From Artemisia argyi (Eukaryota > Streptophyta > Magnoliopsida > Asterales > Asteraceae): a DNA stretch of 64,000 nucleotides. A model generated the notes under the pieces. That model saw nothing but the letters and a program-made list of their open reading frames with translations. It had not been told where the DNA came from and searched no databases. The position numbers and the translations under genes are program-made. Below, one piece after another: positions 13,101 through 23,946 of the stretch (positions are counted from its first letter, which is position 1; the number at the start of each line of letters is the position of its first letter). Where the stretch lies: contig CM060695.1 of assembly GCA_030686995.1 (NCBI GenBank), forward strand, positions 95,165,371 through 95,229,370, given 5' to 3'.

Positions 13101-14408
13101 TGAAATTAAACTTGAATAAAGTTTTATTACAACATGAAAACGCTAGTACAATGCTTAAATGTTTGTAATTTAACTGAAACCAAAAGCTACAAACTAAACG
13201 ACATACATTAAAATTAAATAAAAACTAACTCTTAATTCTTCTGCCTCTTGTTCCTTTTATAGCATCCCACATTGTTCCACGTGTCATAAGGAGTGAATCC
13301 CAGCAATTATCTGGCCTTGGATGTGTCTAAATCATCCCAATCGTTCAAACATACTTTTGGCGCCAAAATCCCAAAGGGTAACTTGCAGCCGTTTTCTATG
13401 CATTAAATGCTGTTGAGATGACTAGTGATGGTGGAGGGGACGAAATGGAGTGTAGCTTGAGCTTTGGGGTGATGGTGTAAGGTATGGCAGGGTGTAGGGT
13501 GAGGTAGAGGTTGTAGACTTGCCATATGGTATCTCCTGGGGCAAAACCAAGGAGTGGGTTTTGTTGTGTGGGTGACAGGTAGAATTTGAGGTGGAGGGTT
13601 GAGGCAAGTGGTGAAAGTGGAGGTGGAGTGGTGTTTGTGAAGTAGCAGGATGTTGGTGGAAGGTTAGGGATGAAGGGGTCAAACGGTCATTGACCATTTT
13701 ATTTAATAAAGGGAGTGGGCTCTTATGCTTTTGGTCTTGGGTAATTATTTTGGACCAGGATTTGTTTTGTGTTTGGATTTTGGAATTGGATTTTGGTTTT
13801 GTAAGGAATATAAGCCCAAGGACTTATGTTGTAAAATCTGATTTCCAGGGACCAAACTTGTAATTATTCCAAAGTTTATCAAAAAGGACATTTCTTGCCA
13901 TATGGAAATATTATAAGGACCTATTTGATATTTTTCCAAAATAAAACATCTGGGGACCATTTTTGCCAATTTTCAAAGTATGGGGACCTCTTTTGTAAAT
14001 TCCTTGAATTTATCATCTAGGGGTCAAACTTGACAACTTGTGAATTACCAAGGACCCTTTAATGATAAAATTCCATTTTTAAACACTAGGGGTATTTTCT
14101 GCCAATTTTGATATTTTGAACTTTCAAGGGTAAATTTTGTTATTCCATGATTCCTGAGGGATTGTTGTTGACTTTTCTTTAAAATAATTTTCCCAAGGAC
14201 CATTTCTGACATTTCTTGAAAGTTAAGGGACTGATTTTGCCAATTATGTGAACTTTGCCCGTTTTCCTCTATTTTCAGTTCTTTTATGTCTGAAACATAT
14301 AAAAACACATTCCAAGAATATTTGTAGTATTATGTGATGTTTCTGAGTGTTTTTAAATGGTTTTGTTGTTAGATTGGACAGAAATGATTTGTTTTTAGAG
14401 ACTCATCA
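10130..14408 (-). repeat. G1 5' LTR (complete, 4279 bp)
   Basis: Bounded by TGATCAGTGC (plus strand, next to the PBS) and GACTCATCA at 14408, giving TG...CA on the minus strand. The part near 10440-11200 is extremely AT-rich. The rest contains many AAGCTTAT/TAAGC words and degenerate GTCCC-type motifs towards 14408. The section 12453-14408 is the partner of the left LTR. It has no credible coding; frames at 12679-12885, 13422-13697, 13745-13969 and 14045-14308 are not supported. Confidence 0.88.
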
Positions 14409-15779
14409 AAAATACCAAAGACCGACCATTTACTTTAATGCATGGAGTTATAAGGATGGTTAAGGTTAGGTATAAGTTCCCATGATCCACCAGAACTGGA
14501 AGGATCTTCCCAGGGACAATCCAGTAGATAGATTAGAAGTCATTAGGAATGATTGAAAAAAGGAGAAAATTGAGAAAGGGAAGAGTGCCGACTAAGATAG
14601 AGCTAGGACTGGAACAAACCCAACAAGGTTCTAGTGATGAAGTCTCGGTAAGCACTGAAGGGGTTGAAGAATGAAAAAGAAATGAAATGTGCAAGGGTGA
14701 AAAGAAATAGCCCTCCATATATTCAACCTTAGGGCAGAAACCGGGTTCAATTCATAAGCTACTGGCGGTTACTAAGGTAACACCGGTATTGAAGATAAGA
14801 CGTCATGGACCCAGTGACGCACTGCACCAAACTTCCCAACCACTCATGTTCTCTTAAAAGAGCTTGTTTCATTCTCACGGGGAACTCTGTGCAATGTAAT
14901 TACCGCTCATTGCGAGCTATGTGATACCTAAACAGGAGACGCCTCCCCAGTCTCCAGGAGCGGATCAAAATGCACTATTAAGTCTAGAGCCAAAGAGATC
15001 ATCCATAAATCTCTCTAGGACACACTTCCAGTATGCTTATTGTTTCACACAATGTGGAAATTAAGATAAAATATTTAGAGTCCTACGCATTATCCTTGTG
15101 GTATTGCCAGAACATCCAAGTGATATGATAAATATTCACGATGAAGATGGAAATCCTTCTAGAGCGAACATCATTCAAGGTCTTGGTAGGTGACATGTGA
15201 GATCCTGCAAGGATCAAGCTTGTGACAACTGGAAAGCAACGATGGTGTGATTCAACATTGAATCAAACTTGTTCTAGGAAAGGGATTAACGAATACTTTT
15301 GCAAAAACCTTTCAATGTGCTCACAAACTAATTTTCGAGCACATTGATTGTGTATAATCTTTCAAACAAAAGTATCTTTGATGGAAATGTGATTCAAAGC
15401 TTAAAACTCTCGTCGTGTCTCAAAAATGTTTATTATTTGACACGCGAGTGATTTCTATAAATCTATTTCTCATCAATCCGTGAATATCAATTCACCGATT
15501 CACTCTATCGTGCTGTCTGCTTTGAGACGTTCCGGTATGAGAACATGCTTAGTATGAAGATTCCTAAGTAGATTCTTTGGAAGATTCATTACTACAAGCT
15601 GGAAATTCCTGTCAAGGAGAGTCTTCTTTAACAGAGACTCTACCTGATCACAGGTCGGTTTTCACAAAACCGGAGGGTAGTCTGTCCTTGCAGAACGAAT
15701 TACAAAGCCATATTCGTTCTCTATCTTTATTGCTAACTGTTTTATTTCAAGGACACATATAAAAATGGATTTGATGGTT
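14409..15779. other. Degenerate Copia-type or other repeat remnant, no intact gene
   Basis: No intact gene. Short blocks read like eroded coding sequence in mixed frames: around 14580-14660 RVPTKIELGLEQTQQGSSDE, and around 15140-15175 EDGNPSRANI. Similar strings occur, as I remember, in poorly annotated Asteraceae repeat-derived proteins. The frames at 14533-14718 (-) and 15577-15762 (+) have no further support. I see no terminal repeats. Confidence 0.35.
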
Positions 15780-16149
15780 CCTAATTCCAGCTGAATCGTG
15801 TCAATCCATACTTCATGCTCACACATCCTACTCGCTATCAATAATGATCGTGAAAGTTAAAAAGACTACCAACAACGTTTCCGCAACTCTGATGAAAAGT
15901 CTCCTAATACAGAAGGGTGTGAGCATGATGGTCACAAAAGTCACCACATCACATGAAGGCAATACGACTAAGGATGAGCTTGGAGATTTATGTTGGCTGA
16001 TGATCTCTAGGAAAGCTCAAAGATCACAAAGGAACCACAAATCACAAGATCATTGCTTGATGAACAAAGTGAGATCAAAAGTGAAGAATCAGAAACTACG
16101 AGCTACAAGATCAAAAGAATGCTTGAAGTACAAAGATCTTAATTTCTAA
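15780..16149 (+). pseudogene. Copia-type pol 3' end (RNase H tail remnant)
   Basis: The translation VKVKKTTNNVSATLMKSLLIQ resembles the end of Copia RNase H, where a motif of the form (N)NVADPLTK is usual. Here ADP is replaced and the frame is otherwise weak. It is followed at 16161-16172 by a Copia-style polypurine tract and an LTR start, which supports the reading. It is a truncated remnant, not a functional gene. Confidence 0.45.
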
Positions 16150-16160
16150 GGTGACCTCGC

Positions 16161-16557
16161 TTAGGGGGAGATTGTTAGGAATACAACTATTCCTATAGAA
16201 GACTCGGTCACCTAATTGATGTAATAGCATTTAAGTTAGCTTGTAGTTAGTTAATTATATATTAGTTTATTAAGTAGTTAGTATTAGTTTTAGTAACACC
16301 GTGGAATAAGGACAGGTCTTTATCCACTGTACACCTGATCTACAGCCCGCAGGAGGGCGTTTTGTAAGAAACTATAAATACCCCTCTCCACATGTGGAGA
16401 GGATTGGTGCTTTTCATTCTTAATTTAATATTCCATCTTTTCTCTTCTCTTTCTCTCTCTAGAAATCACCCAACTCACTTCCTCTCTTTAGCTTTCATTC
16501 TCTTAATTCGAATCATAAACAAATTAACCATACATGCCTTGATTTTAGTATTCTACA
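16161..16557 (+). repeat. Copia polypurine tract and probable 385-bp 3' LTR
   Basis: TTAGGGGGAGAT (16161-16172) precedes TGTTAGGAATACAAC, a typical Copia PPT/LTR junction. A TATA-like ACTATAAATA lies near 16371-16380. I place the LTR end at TATTCTACA (16557) by analogy with other Copia LTR ends. No second copy is in the window, so the right boundary is tentative. Confidence 0.5.
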
Positions 16558-17518
16558 AGACACCTACACCAACTCCACCACCAACTTCAGTTCTGCCACC
16601 CTCTCCTAGTTAACCATCTAAATCCATACCTGCTATCCTACCTAACACCAACCCCAATGAACTAGTTTTCTCCATACCCCCTACCTCACAAAATGCTCTT
16701 TTTAATGACCTTAAAGAGTTACCTCCTATACCATCCATCACTTCCCTAGAACACTTAGCAAATCAACCTCCACCTATCCCCGACATTATGTATGTTGATT
16801 TCAGTATACCAAACTTTCTACCATCTATTCCACAATCAAACCAACCAACTTGGATGGATGAATCCCTACCCGACCGCCCACACTATCTAATTAGTGAACA
16901 TTGCCAAAGCTCTAGGCAAATAGCCAAAGAAATTAAAGACGAAATGCATTTCATTCTAAGCCATATCCTTGAACGCATCAACATTATGACCCACCGAAAT
17001 CACTAAGCCTCTATGCAAGCATCAAATGGCCAATAATATATTTTCTTATTTTTCTTTTTCTCATTTTTTTTCTTCTTTCTTATAAGAACACTTCCTTGTC
17101 TTATTTTTACAAATTAATGTTGCTTATATACCACTACATTTTGGTCATTCTTATTACAAGGATTAGTTCTACATACCTTGTCTATTCTTCCTCATACTTC
17201 TGGTCTATCGACTTACATCTATCTCTTCTACCTATTAATCTTGTCACTAACATTTTATCTTGTAGGTTTTCAACTACATTTTCTCACTTGACGTCCTCAT
17301 CAAGGGGGAGCAACCATCAAGGGGGAGTTTGTGCATTTTGGGATTCAATCCTGCCATACTTTCTCTTCGACACTCTTTTTGTTTCGACAAAAAAGTGGAG
17401 AAGAGAGTAAAAACTTTAAAAATCATTTCCAAAACCTTTTCAAGAACCTGAAACATCTAATCTTTAAATTTTTACTCATCATAATATTATGTTCTGTCAT
17501 CAACAAAAAGGGGGAGAT
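16558..17518 (+). pseudogene. 3' part of another Copia-type (SIRE/Maximus-like) element
   Basis: A Pro/Ser-rich reading frame (roughly 16558-17005, one early stop near 16611) translates as NELVFSIPPTSQNALF...IPDIMYVDFSIPNFLPSIP...HYLISEHCQSSRQIAKEIKDEM. This resembles the extra C-terminal or env-like frame of SIRE-type elements, but I do not recognise a domain. Next come a T-rich stretch, two CAAGGGGGAG words (about 17300-17325), a GACAAAAAAGTGGAGAAGAG segment and a PPT AAAAAGGGGGAGAT ending at 17518. All are usual in the 3' region of such elements. The lineage is tentative. Confidence 0.4.
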
Positions 17519-18690
17519 TGTTAATACAAATAAATTGTAAAAACGTTTATTAATATTTAGCAATCTCTTTAAGTTTTGTCGATAACAAACATAACATTAT
17601 GTAAAAGTATAAATCTAAAAATTACATGTTACTACATTTACAAGTTACCATTTACATGATATAATTAAAGTATACTTGTTGTAATAAATAAAAAGCATAG
17701 AATGTGTTGCATAATCCATAACCCATAACCCATAACCCATGGAGCTTGACCCATAACCCATAACCTATAACCTATGTGCATTAAAGTATAGACATCATGC
17801 ATGACATCACAATGGGTAAAACCCATGAACCAAATTCCATAACTCATGACCCAAGATGTCTTTGACATCATTCATGACATCAATTGACCCATGGACCTTG
17901 ACCCGTAACCCAAAACCCGGAATTGTAACCCAAAATCCAAACTAGTACTACCAGATAGCCGGATCCCTAGTATAACACTGGTCGGATCCCTTTGGGAAGG
18001 GATCTGCCGAATCCGGGGTGAACTATGGAAAAATTTGCCAATAAATAGTGAGCCATTTCTCTCTTGTTTCTCACCCCACCTAGATATATCTTCTCTCTAT
18101 ATTCTAAGTTCTCTAACCTTAGATCTAAAGATCATTCTTGTTACTCTCTTTATCTTGTGTTCTCTAGGTTCTTATTACAAGATGAGATTACACTTTCTTG
18201 CATACGAGCCATCCTTCTTCTCAAGTTTCTCGAACTTCTCATCACCTCAAGATCACTGAGTTATTTCTTGTTGTTGATACTTCTTATTGTATTCTTAAAG
18301 TTGTTATATTAGTTATATTGTTGTGTTGGTTTGGTCCACCGTGCTAAGGACTCGGTATTTAGCTTTGTACCAGAAAAAGTGTAAGTGACGTTGTGAAGGT
18401 TTCTCCACCGGTTGAATGAGCTTGTTGACATAGTGTTTATGAACTCTCGAGTAGGTGACTCGGGGAGTGGAGTAGGGCAAGGAAGGTAACCTTGTAGCCG
18501 AACCACTATAAATAATTATGCCATACTTTTTTCCTTTATCTCTTTGCTTTTTATGTATTTATTTCATTACTAGCATCTTGCATTTCCATATATCAACATC
18601 CAAAAGATTTCACATACTATCAACATGAAAATTTTGAAAAACTAAATTTAAATTGGTTAAAACTATTCAACCCCCTTATAGTTTTCTACA
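17519..18690 (+). repeat. Copia-type LTR (1172 bp)
   Basis: It starts TGTTAATAC straight after a Copia PPT and ends CCCCCTTATAGTTTTCTACA, the form of ending seen in SIRE-type LTRs before an ATTGG PBS. It includes a CCCATAA-type heptamer block (about 17706-17775) and pyrimidine-rich leader-like sequence near 18055-18250. No paired LTR is in the window. Confidence 0.5.
17706..17775 (+). repeat. Short heptamer repeats (CCATAAC)n
   Basis: Two runs of CCATAAC units (17710-17742 and 17750-17778), separated by GGAGCTTGA and decaying to CTATAAC. The 7-bp period is that of plant telomere repeats but the unit differs (CCCATAA versus CCCTAAA). Confidence 0.6.
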
Positions 18691-20074
18691 AATTGGACAA
18701 TAGATATTGGGTAATAACCTTTAAATGTTCTCCAAGGGTTGGTTATTACATGTTGGATAAAACTTTCTCTCCCACATTTAAATTCAAATTTTAAATTCAA
18801 AAACTGGTTGTTACAACATGAGTTGTAAGATGTGATAGGTTGACTGTGTAAGAAAGTTGTGTGAGTAAGTGAGTTGGCTAAACTTGTAGAGGAAGGGTTA
18901 GGATATGTGAATTGTCGTTGAAATTCAAATTCAAATTAGCTACTGATTGTGAGAAGGAGATATGTGTGTGTAAATTTTTATGTGTGTGTGTGTGTGTCAT
19001 AGATGTGTCATAAAATAGGTTGGCAATACAAAGCTTGGAGAGGAAGGAGTAGAGAGTGTGAGTTGTAATTTGAAATTCAAATCTAAGCTAGTTGGTGATT
19101 GTAAGAGGGAAGAGTATAGAGAAAGCTAAGTGAATGACACATTGTAAGAGTGTGTAAGATATGTGAGTTAGTAATGAAGGTGTAGAGGTAACATGGAGAA
19201 GGTAGAGATGGGGAAGGGTGTATCTAAATTCAAATTTAACTTAAAAGAATTGTGAATGACTGTGTGAGTAAGAGTGTGCGTCGTATGTGTGTGTGTGTGT
19301 GTGTGTTATTCAAATTTGAATGTTGTATTTGTGAGGAAGAAGAAGAGTGTATAATGATATTGTTTAGAATGAGGGAGACACAAAGGAATGTTGTGGTGTA
19401 AAGGAAACAAGTACAAAAAGGTGTTAGAGAATGTACGAGAATGTTTGTGTGGGCTATTTGAAAATATTCAAAGAATGTTTAAACTTTCATGAACTTAAAA
19501 TTCAAGTATTCAAACTTGATAAACCTTAGTTGACCCATAATTAAATTATCCACTAATCATCTCGAATTCTCGATGCAAGTGAGATGAGTGCTTTGCATCA
19601 AGGTAAATCAATATCTCATAAATGAGAGAATTGCGTTTACGCAAAGTAACCTTGACTTAAATGACCAATAAGAGAGTAAATCTTTTACATGATTAGTAAA
19701 GATTGACGTAAGGATTATGGTCACTTGAAGACTTTCCTTTGAAGTTCTAGTGAAAGTATAAACCTCCTATGTTTGAGGAAAAATAATTTTGCCTTGGCTT
19801 GAGGCTTTGTAAAAACATTTATGAGTTGGTGTTTTTGTAAAATCGAGAGGACTTGTTTTTGGGCATTTCTCTAAGTCTAAATTTTAAATTAAAATTCTCA
19901 AATATCATGTACGAACAATAATTGAAAGAAGCACCTTCGTACGTAATTTGGTGAAGATCTTGAGCAAAAAGAGTTCATTGCACTAAATGAATGCAGATGC
20001 CTTCAAAGCTCCCCCTAGATCGTTGCTCCCATTAGTTCAAAGGCGGGGATCCATAGGTCAAGGAGCACCACCTT
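18691..20074. other. Non-genic repeat-like sequence
   Basis: No gene seen. It contains dispersed AAATTCAAAT/AATTTGAAT words, short (TG)n runs at about 18976-18997 and 19285-19308, and, on the minus strand at 20009-20018, ATCTAGGGGG followed by AGC. That last feature may be a Copia-like polypurine tract with an LTR running leftward from about 20005. No partner or clean boundary is visible. Confidence 0.4.
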
Positions 20075-21196
20075 TGTCACACCCCCAAATGTCGCAACAA
20101 AAAGGTAACTAGGGTGTGACGTTCATAGCACAAAGACAAGAATATAAAAACGACCTTTAAATGAGTCGTTTGAAAATAACATCATCTGATTAAATTGAAA
20201 CAACATAAGGTTTGCAAATACAATAACTTGCAATTATTATAGAAAAAATAATAAGATTTCTAGGAAAATCATAGTTAAATGATTAATGATATCCACGTAG
20301 AAAAATCCTCATGAATGTGACCTCCTATGGTGACTCTATGTATGCTAAACCAAGCAAACCTTAAGCATCGGAGAAATACATGCTAAAATGTCAACATAAA
20401 GTTGGTGTGTTTATAGGTTTAAGTATTTGTAAAAGTGAATCACAAGATTTAATGTTTTTTGACCAGTTCATTCAGTCATGTATATAATGTATGTATAATT
20501 GACCGGTGTATCGGTATGTTTGACCAGTACATTCGGTCTTGTTACCCGGTACATTCAGTCTTATTGCCCGGTACATTCGAACTTGTTACAATGTACATTT
20601 AGTCTTGTTGCCCAGTACATTCGGACTTGTTACACAGTACATTCAGTCTTGAAATGAATGTATAATTTGTGTCCATATGTAAAAGCAAGCAACGTATTTA
20701 AGTAAACGAGTAATGTATTTTCACCCTAGAGTAATTTAAAATGAGTAGTAAAATAAGTAAAAGTTGGGCTATGAAACTCAGCTTGAGTAAGTAATGAATA
20801 TGGGAAATGATAAGTATGCTCAACGAACAAGTGATCCTAACCGCGACCTAAGTAAATAAGTAGTTTTAGGAAAAATGCAATATGTACTAAATGCATATGA
20901 CTTTTACAATTTTTTTCACCCTTAAACACTTGTAGTGGTGTTTAAATAACTTACGCAAGTCAAAAATTTAATATAAATAGTCAAAACACGTTTTTAATAA
21001 CAAAAGTTATAAAACTAAATATAAAATTGATGATTGAAATAAAGTCTGTCATTGAGTGGTGTGTGAAAGGAATTAAAAAAAATGAAATGATGGTGTCTTG
21101 TGATGTCACCCATGAGGTAATAAGTCTATTTATGTATTATTAGATAATTAAAAATAAAGTATTCACTTGTATTTAAAGTAAAATGAAAGTAAATAT

Positions 21197-21204
<8 letters not shown>
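20075..21204 (+). repeat. LTR-like fragment beginning TGTCACACCCCC
   Basis: TGTCACACCCCC starts many Asteraceae LTRs as I recall. An imperfect inverted match GGGTGTGAC follows at about 20112. No second copy or right boundary is visible. It contains the 22-bp tandem repeat at 20523-20651. Confidence 0.3.
20523..20651 (+). repeat. 22-bp tandem repeat, about six copies
   Basis: Units of the form CCCGGTACATTCxGTCTTGTTA, 22-23 bp, repeated about six times with substitutions. The word GTACATT is conserved in every unit. Confidence 0.85.

Positions 21205-21281
<77 letters not shown>
21205..21281. repeat. (AT)n microsatellite at Helitron 3' junction
   Basis: About 77 bp of pure AT dinucleotide directly abutting the CTAG terminus of the putative Helitron at 21282. 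Confidence 0.95.
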
Positions 21282-21282
<1 letters not shown>

Positions 21283-21330
21283 TAGCTTCAAGACCCGCCC
21301 GATGGGCGGGCTAGCTCTATAAAATCATTG

Positions 21331-23427
21331 TAATGAACACTGTAAGAGTATTTATAAAGTTGATTATATATCATGACAAAAAATAATAATAATAAATGTA
21401 ATGAGTGACAAGAATATATAAGAAGAAAAATTGTGTTAAAGAAATAATAAACCTTATGCCGTTGCAAAGACCTGCCTTTGGTCCATCTTTCGTAAAAACA
21501 TGATAAGTACACCTACCTTCAATGCAGATGTTGGATACAAATATTGTCTAAAAAGTAGGAAAACTTCAGAGTTTATTTACTACTGCTTTAAGAATTGTTG
21601 AAAATATAAAACAAACAAACAAACAACAACAACAATGTCTAATGAGCAAATAAAAGATGTTGTGGACAACGTCACAACACCAGGATCTCATAACAATGAC
21701 ATTCCGCAAATATGGAATTTTAGTAGATCATTTTCTAACCAAAATCACAATCACCATAGCGAGAAACACAGAAATTTATCCAACAAAATCAGAAATTTTA
21801 ATTTTGGAAGTAACGGTTTGAGTATAAGTCTAAAAATACAAAAAAGGGTAGGTAATAATACATCTTATGTTGCAGTTTCTTTAGGCTTCTCGTAAGCCAC
21901 AAATTTTCCATCCGACATTTTCTGACAATTGCATCTTTCACTGAGTCGGCCGCATCTTTTCTTTTTTGGCATTCTCTTGCACAACCGCATATTTTAGTTG
22001 ATCATTTTTCTGGTTGATTAAAGCTGTTAATGTCTTTAACTCTAAATGATCTACGACATGTATTGACCATAAACAATAACAAAACTCCTTTAAAATATAT
22101 AAACAAAAAGCCTTTTCCTTATTTATTAAATTTATCATTAAGCATATGTCATTTCCAACCAATCAATCCTATGAAATCTTCCTATCATAACATCAACTAT
22201 CAGAAAAATCAATACATTTTACACTAAGTGTATTAATTATTTGTATTGAAAAAATATTAAAGCATCAAATTTGATGTCGTCCGGACAATTTCAAAGTACA
22301 AAAGGAAAGCGAGCAAAATAAAATAATCGTAAAAGGGCTGTTTGCACACATTTACATTAAGGGGCTGTTTGGACAGATTCAGTATAGGGTTGCTTGGACA
22401 GATCCGGTCTAAGAGGCTTTTTGGACACCCATAAATTAATTTGGAGGTAAATGAACTCATAACTTTAATAATATGTACATGTTCCATTTATATCTTTTGT
22501 ATGCTGTTGTGAGCCTAATCTGATGTTCCAATGGTAAACACTGTTATAGCATGTGCCTTTGTGCAGGATTCCCCAAGCGGAAGCTGATTCACCTGACCTG
22601 ATAGACAACACTCCTTCAAGTTAAATTACATAATCTGTCACTATACTCCGAGGTTAGACTTTCCCTATAGTAATTTCATCACCGCAATAAACTTGCCAGA
22701 AATGGAGAAAACATAGATACACTCATTATATTCAAACCCAAAAAAGCCTACTGCATGTTAAAATTCATAAAATACCTTCATGGTGGACTTGGGAATCTAG
22801 CTACTTTAAAGCATGAATGTTCATTCGTAGACCGCCTCTTTGTTTTGTCATCATAATCTGCACGTTAAAACATAAATTAAAATGGTGTTTGGATGTGAGT
22901 TTTAATAGGTTTCAAAAATGCACAATACTTCTTATCATGCCATTCACACTATGTCAATTTTACATCTTGAATGCTAATGTGAACCATGTACATAATCCAA
23001 TTACAAACTATAATTTATACCCAAAAAGAATTTGAATAACATAAACTATTGTTAATATTTTAAGCTTTGTGAATATATAGTAAAGTAGCTGAGATGTTCC
23101 AGTTGAGATGCTAAAATAAGTTGTTATATATTTAACTTTTACCTCATCAAAAAGCCTCAAGAATGTCATTGCTCGGCCCATAAATGGCACAAATAATTAG
23201 TTGCCCTGTCTTAGCAAAATTCTTCACATACTAACTATGTTACCAAAGGATTATTATAAATGAACTTAAGGAAAAAGTATGGCACACTTAAACAACTCAA
23301 TGAGATTTATCATAAATTATTCGTTGTATAAGTTGATCTTCATTTTCAATTACAACCAACTCAACTTTATGACATCTAATACACTTATTCAACTTACAAT
23401 TAAACAAAGTTTGAAAAAAGAAATAAG

Positions 23428-23481
<54 letters not shown>

Positions 23482-23946
23482 GGAGTAGTCAGTAAGTATG
23501 ACAAACACATTGGTTTTGATATGATATTTTTCAGTGACAGATTTTTTGTTTTGTGTTTCTTTTTTTCAAAAAAAGAGAACCTTTTCATGTCTCCAATTAT
23601 CGTCCTATTAAAATTCTTATTATTAAACCATTCTATAGCGTCTTGTATTTATAACAACATTATAAACTCATAATATCGTCAATTTCCTAAAGCTTACGTA
23701 CCTGTCACGAAAACACATGCCCAAGATGGTTCTGTCATCCATTTCAGCCCCAAACTCACCCAGTTCAGGCATCATTTCAGCACCCAAACGCACCCATTTC
23801 AACCCCACTTCAGCACCCAAAAGCACCCATTTCAGCCCCCACTTCAACCTCAATCCCACACCCTTTTCAGCCCTCAAATTGACCCATTTCAGCCCCTAAA
23901 GGAACCCATTTCATCACCCAAAGCCAACAATTTCAAAAGATTGCAT
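21331..23946. repeat. Tandem duplication copy 1 (2.6 kb), unoccupied
   Basis: Period 2618 bp: 21332 AATGAAC... aligns to 23950. Copy 1 retains the uninterrupted sequence TTCATCACCCAAAGCC (about 23910-23925), where copy 2 carries G3. On the minus strand there are exon-like frames, e.g. 21938-22162 beginning MVGNDICLMIN, disturbed by an indel relative to copy 2. I do not recognise a protein. The duplicate also holds imperfect CACCCATTTCAGCCCC repeats (23737-23925). Confidence 0.9.
23431..23477 (+). repeat. Poly-T tract
   Basis: A run of about 47 T in copy 1; the matching place in copy 2 (26042-26050) has only nine T. It is expanded in one copy or contracted in the other. Confidence 0.95.

Larger units (their letters stand above)
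1..14408 (-). mobile_element. G1: decayed Athila/Tat-type Ty3/gypsy LTR retrotransposon, left end cut by window
   Basis: Two direct repeats (1-1963 and 12453-14408, near-identical) flank an internal region with, in minus-strand order, a tRNA-type PBS, gag, protease, RT, RNase H and integrase, then a polypurine tract. This order (integrase last) is that of Ty3/gypsy elements. The PBS, complementary to a tRNA-Asp-like 3' end, and the RT/integrase sequence fit the Athila/Tat branch. The right LTR is complete; the left lies mostly outside the window. The right flank begins with AAAAT (14409-14413), the candidate target duplication; its partner is not visible. The coding region is broken many times and the leader holds a foreign solo LTR, so the copy is not autonomous. 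Lineage is recalled from family knowledge. Confidence 0.9.

Noticed and set aside
20523..20651. CRISPR-like array
   Set aside because: Units are contiguous 22-bp tandem repeats without spacers, in a plant genome context.
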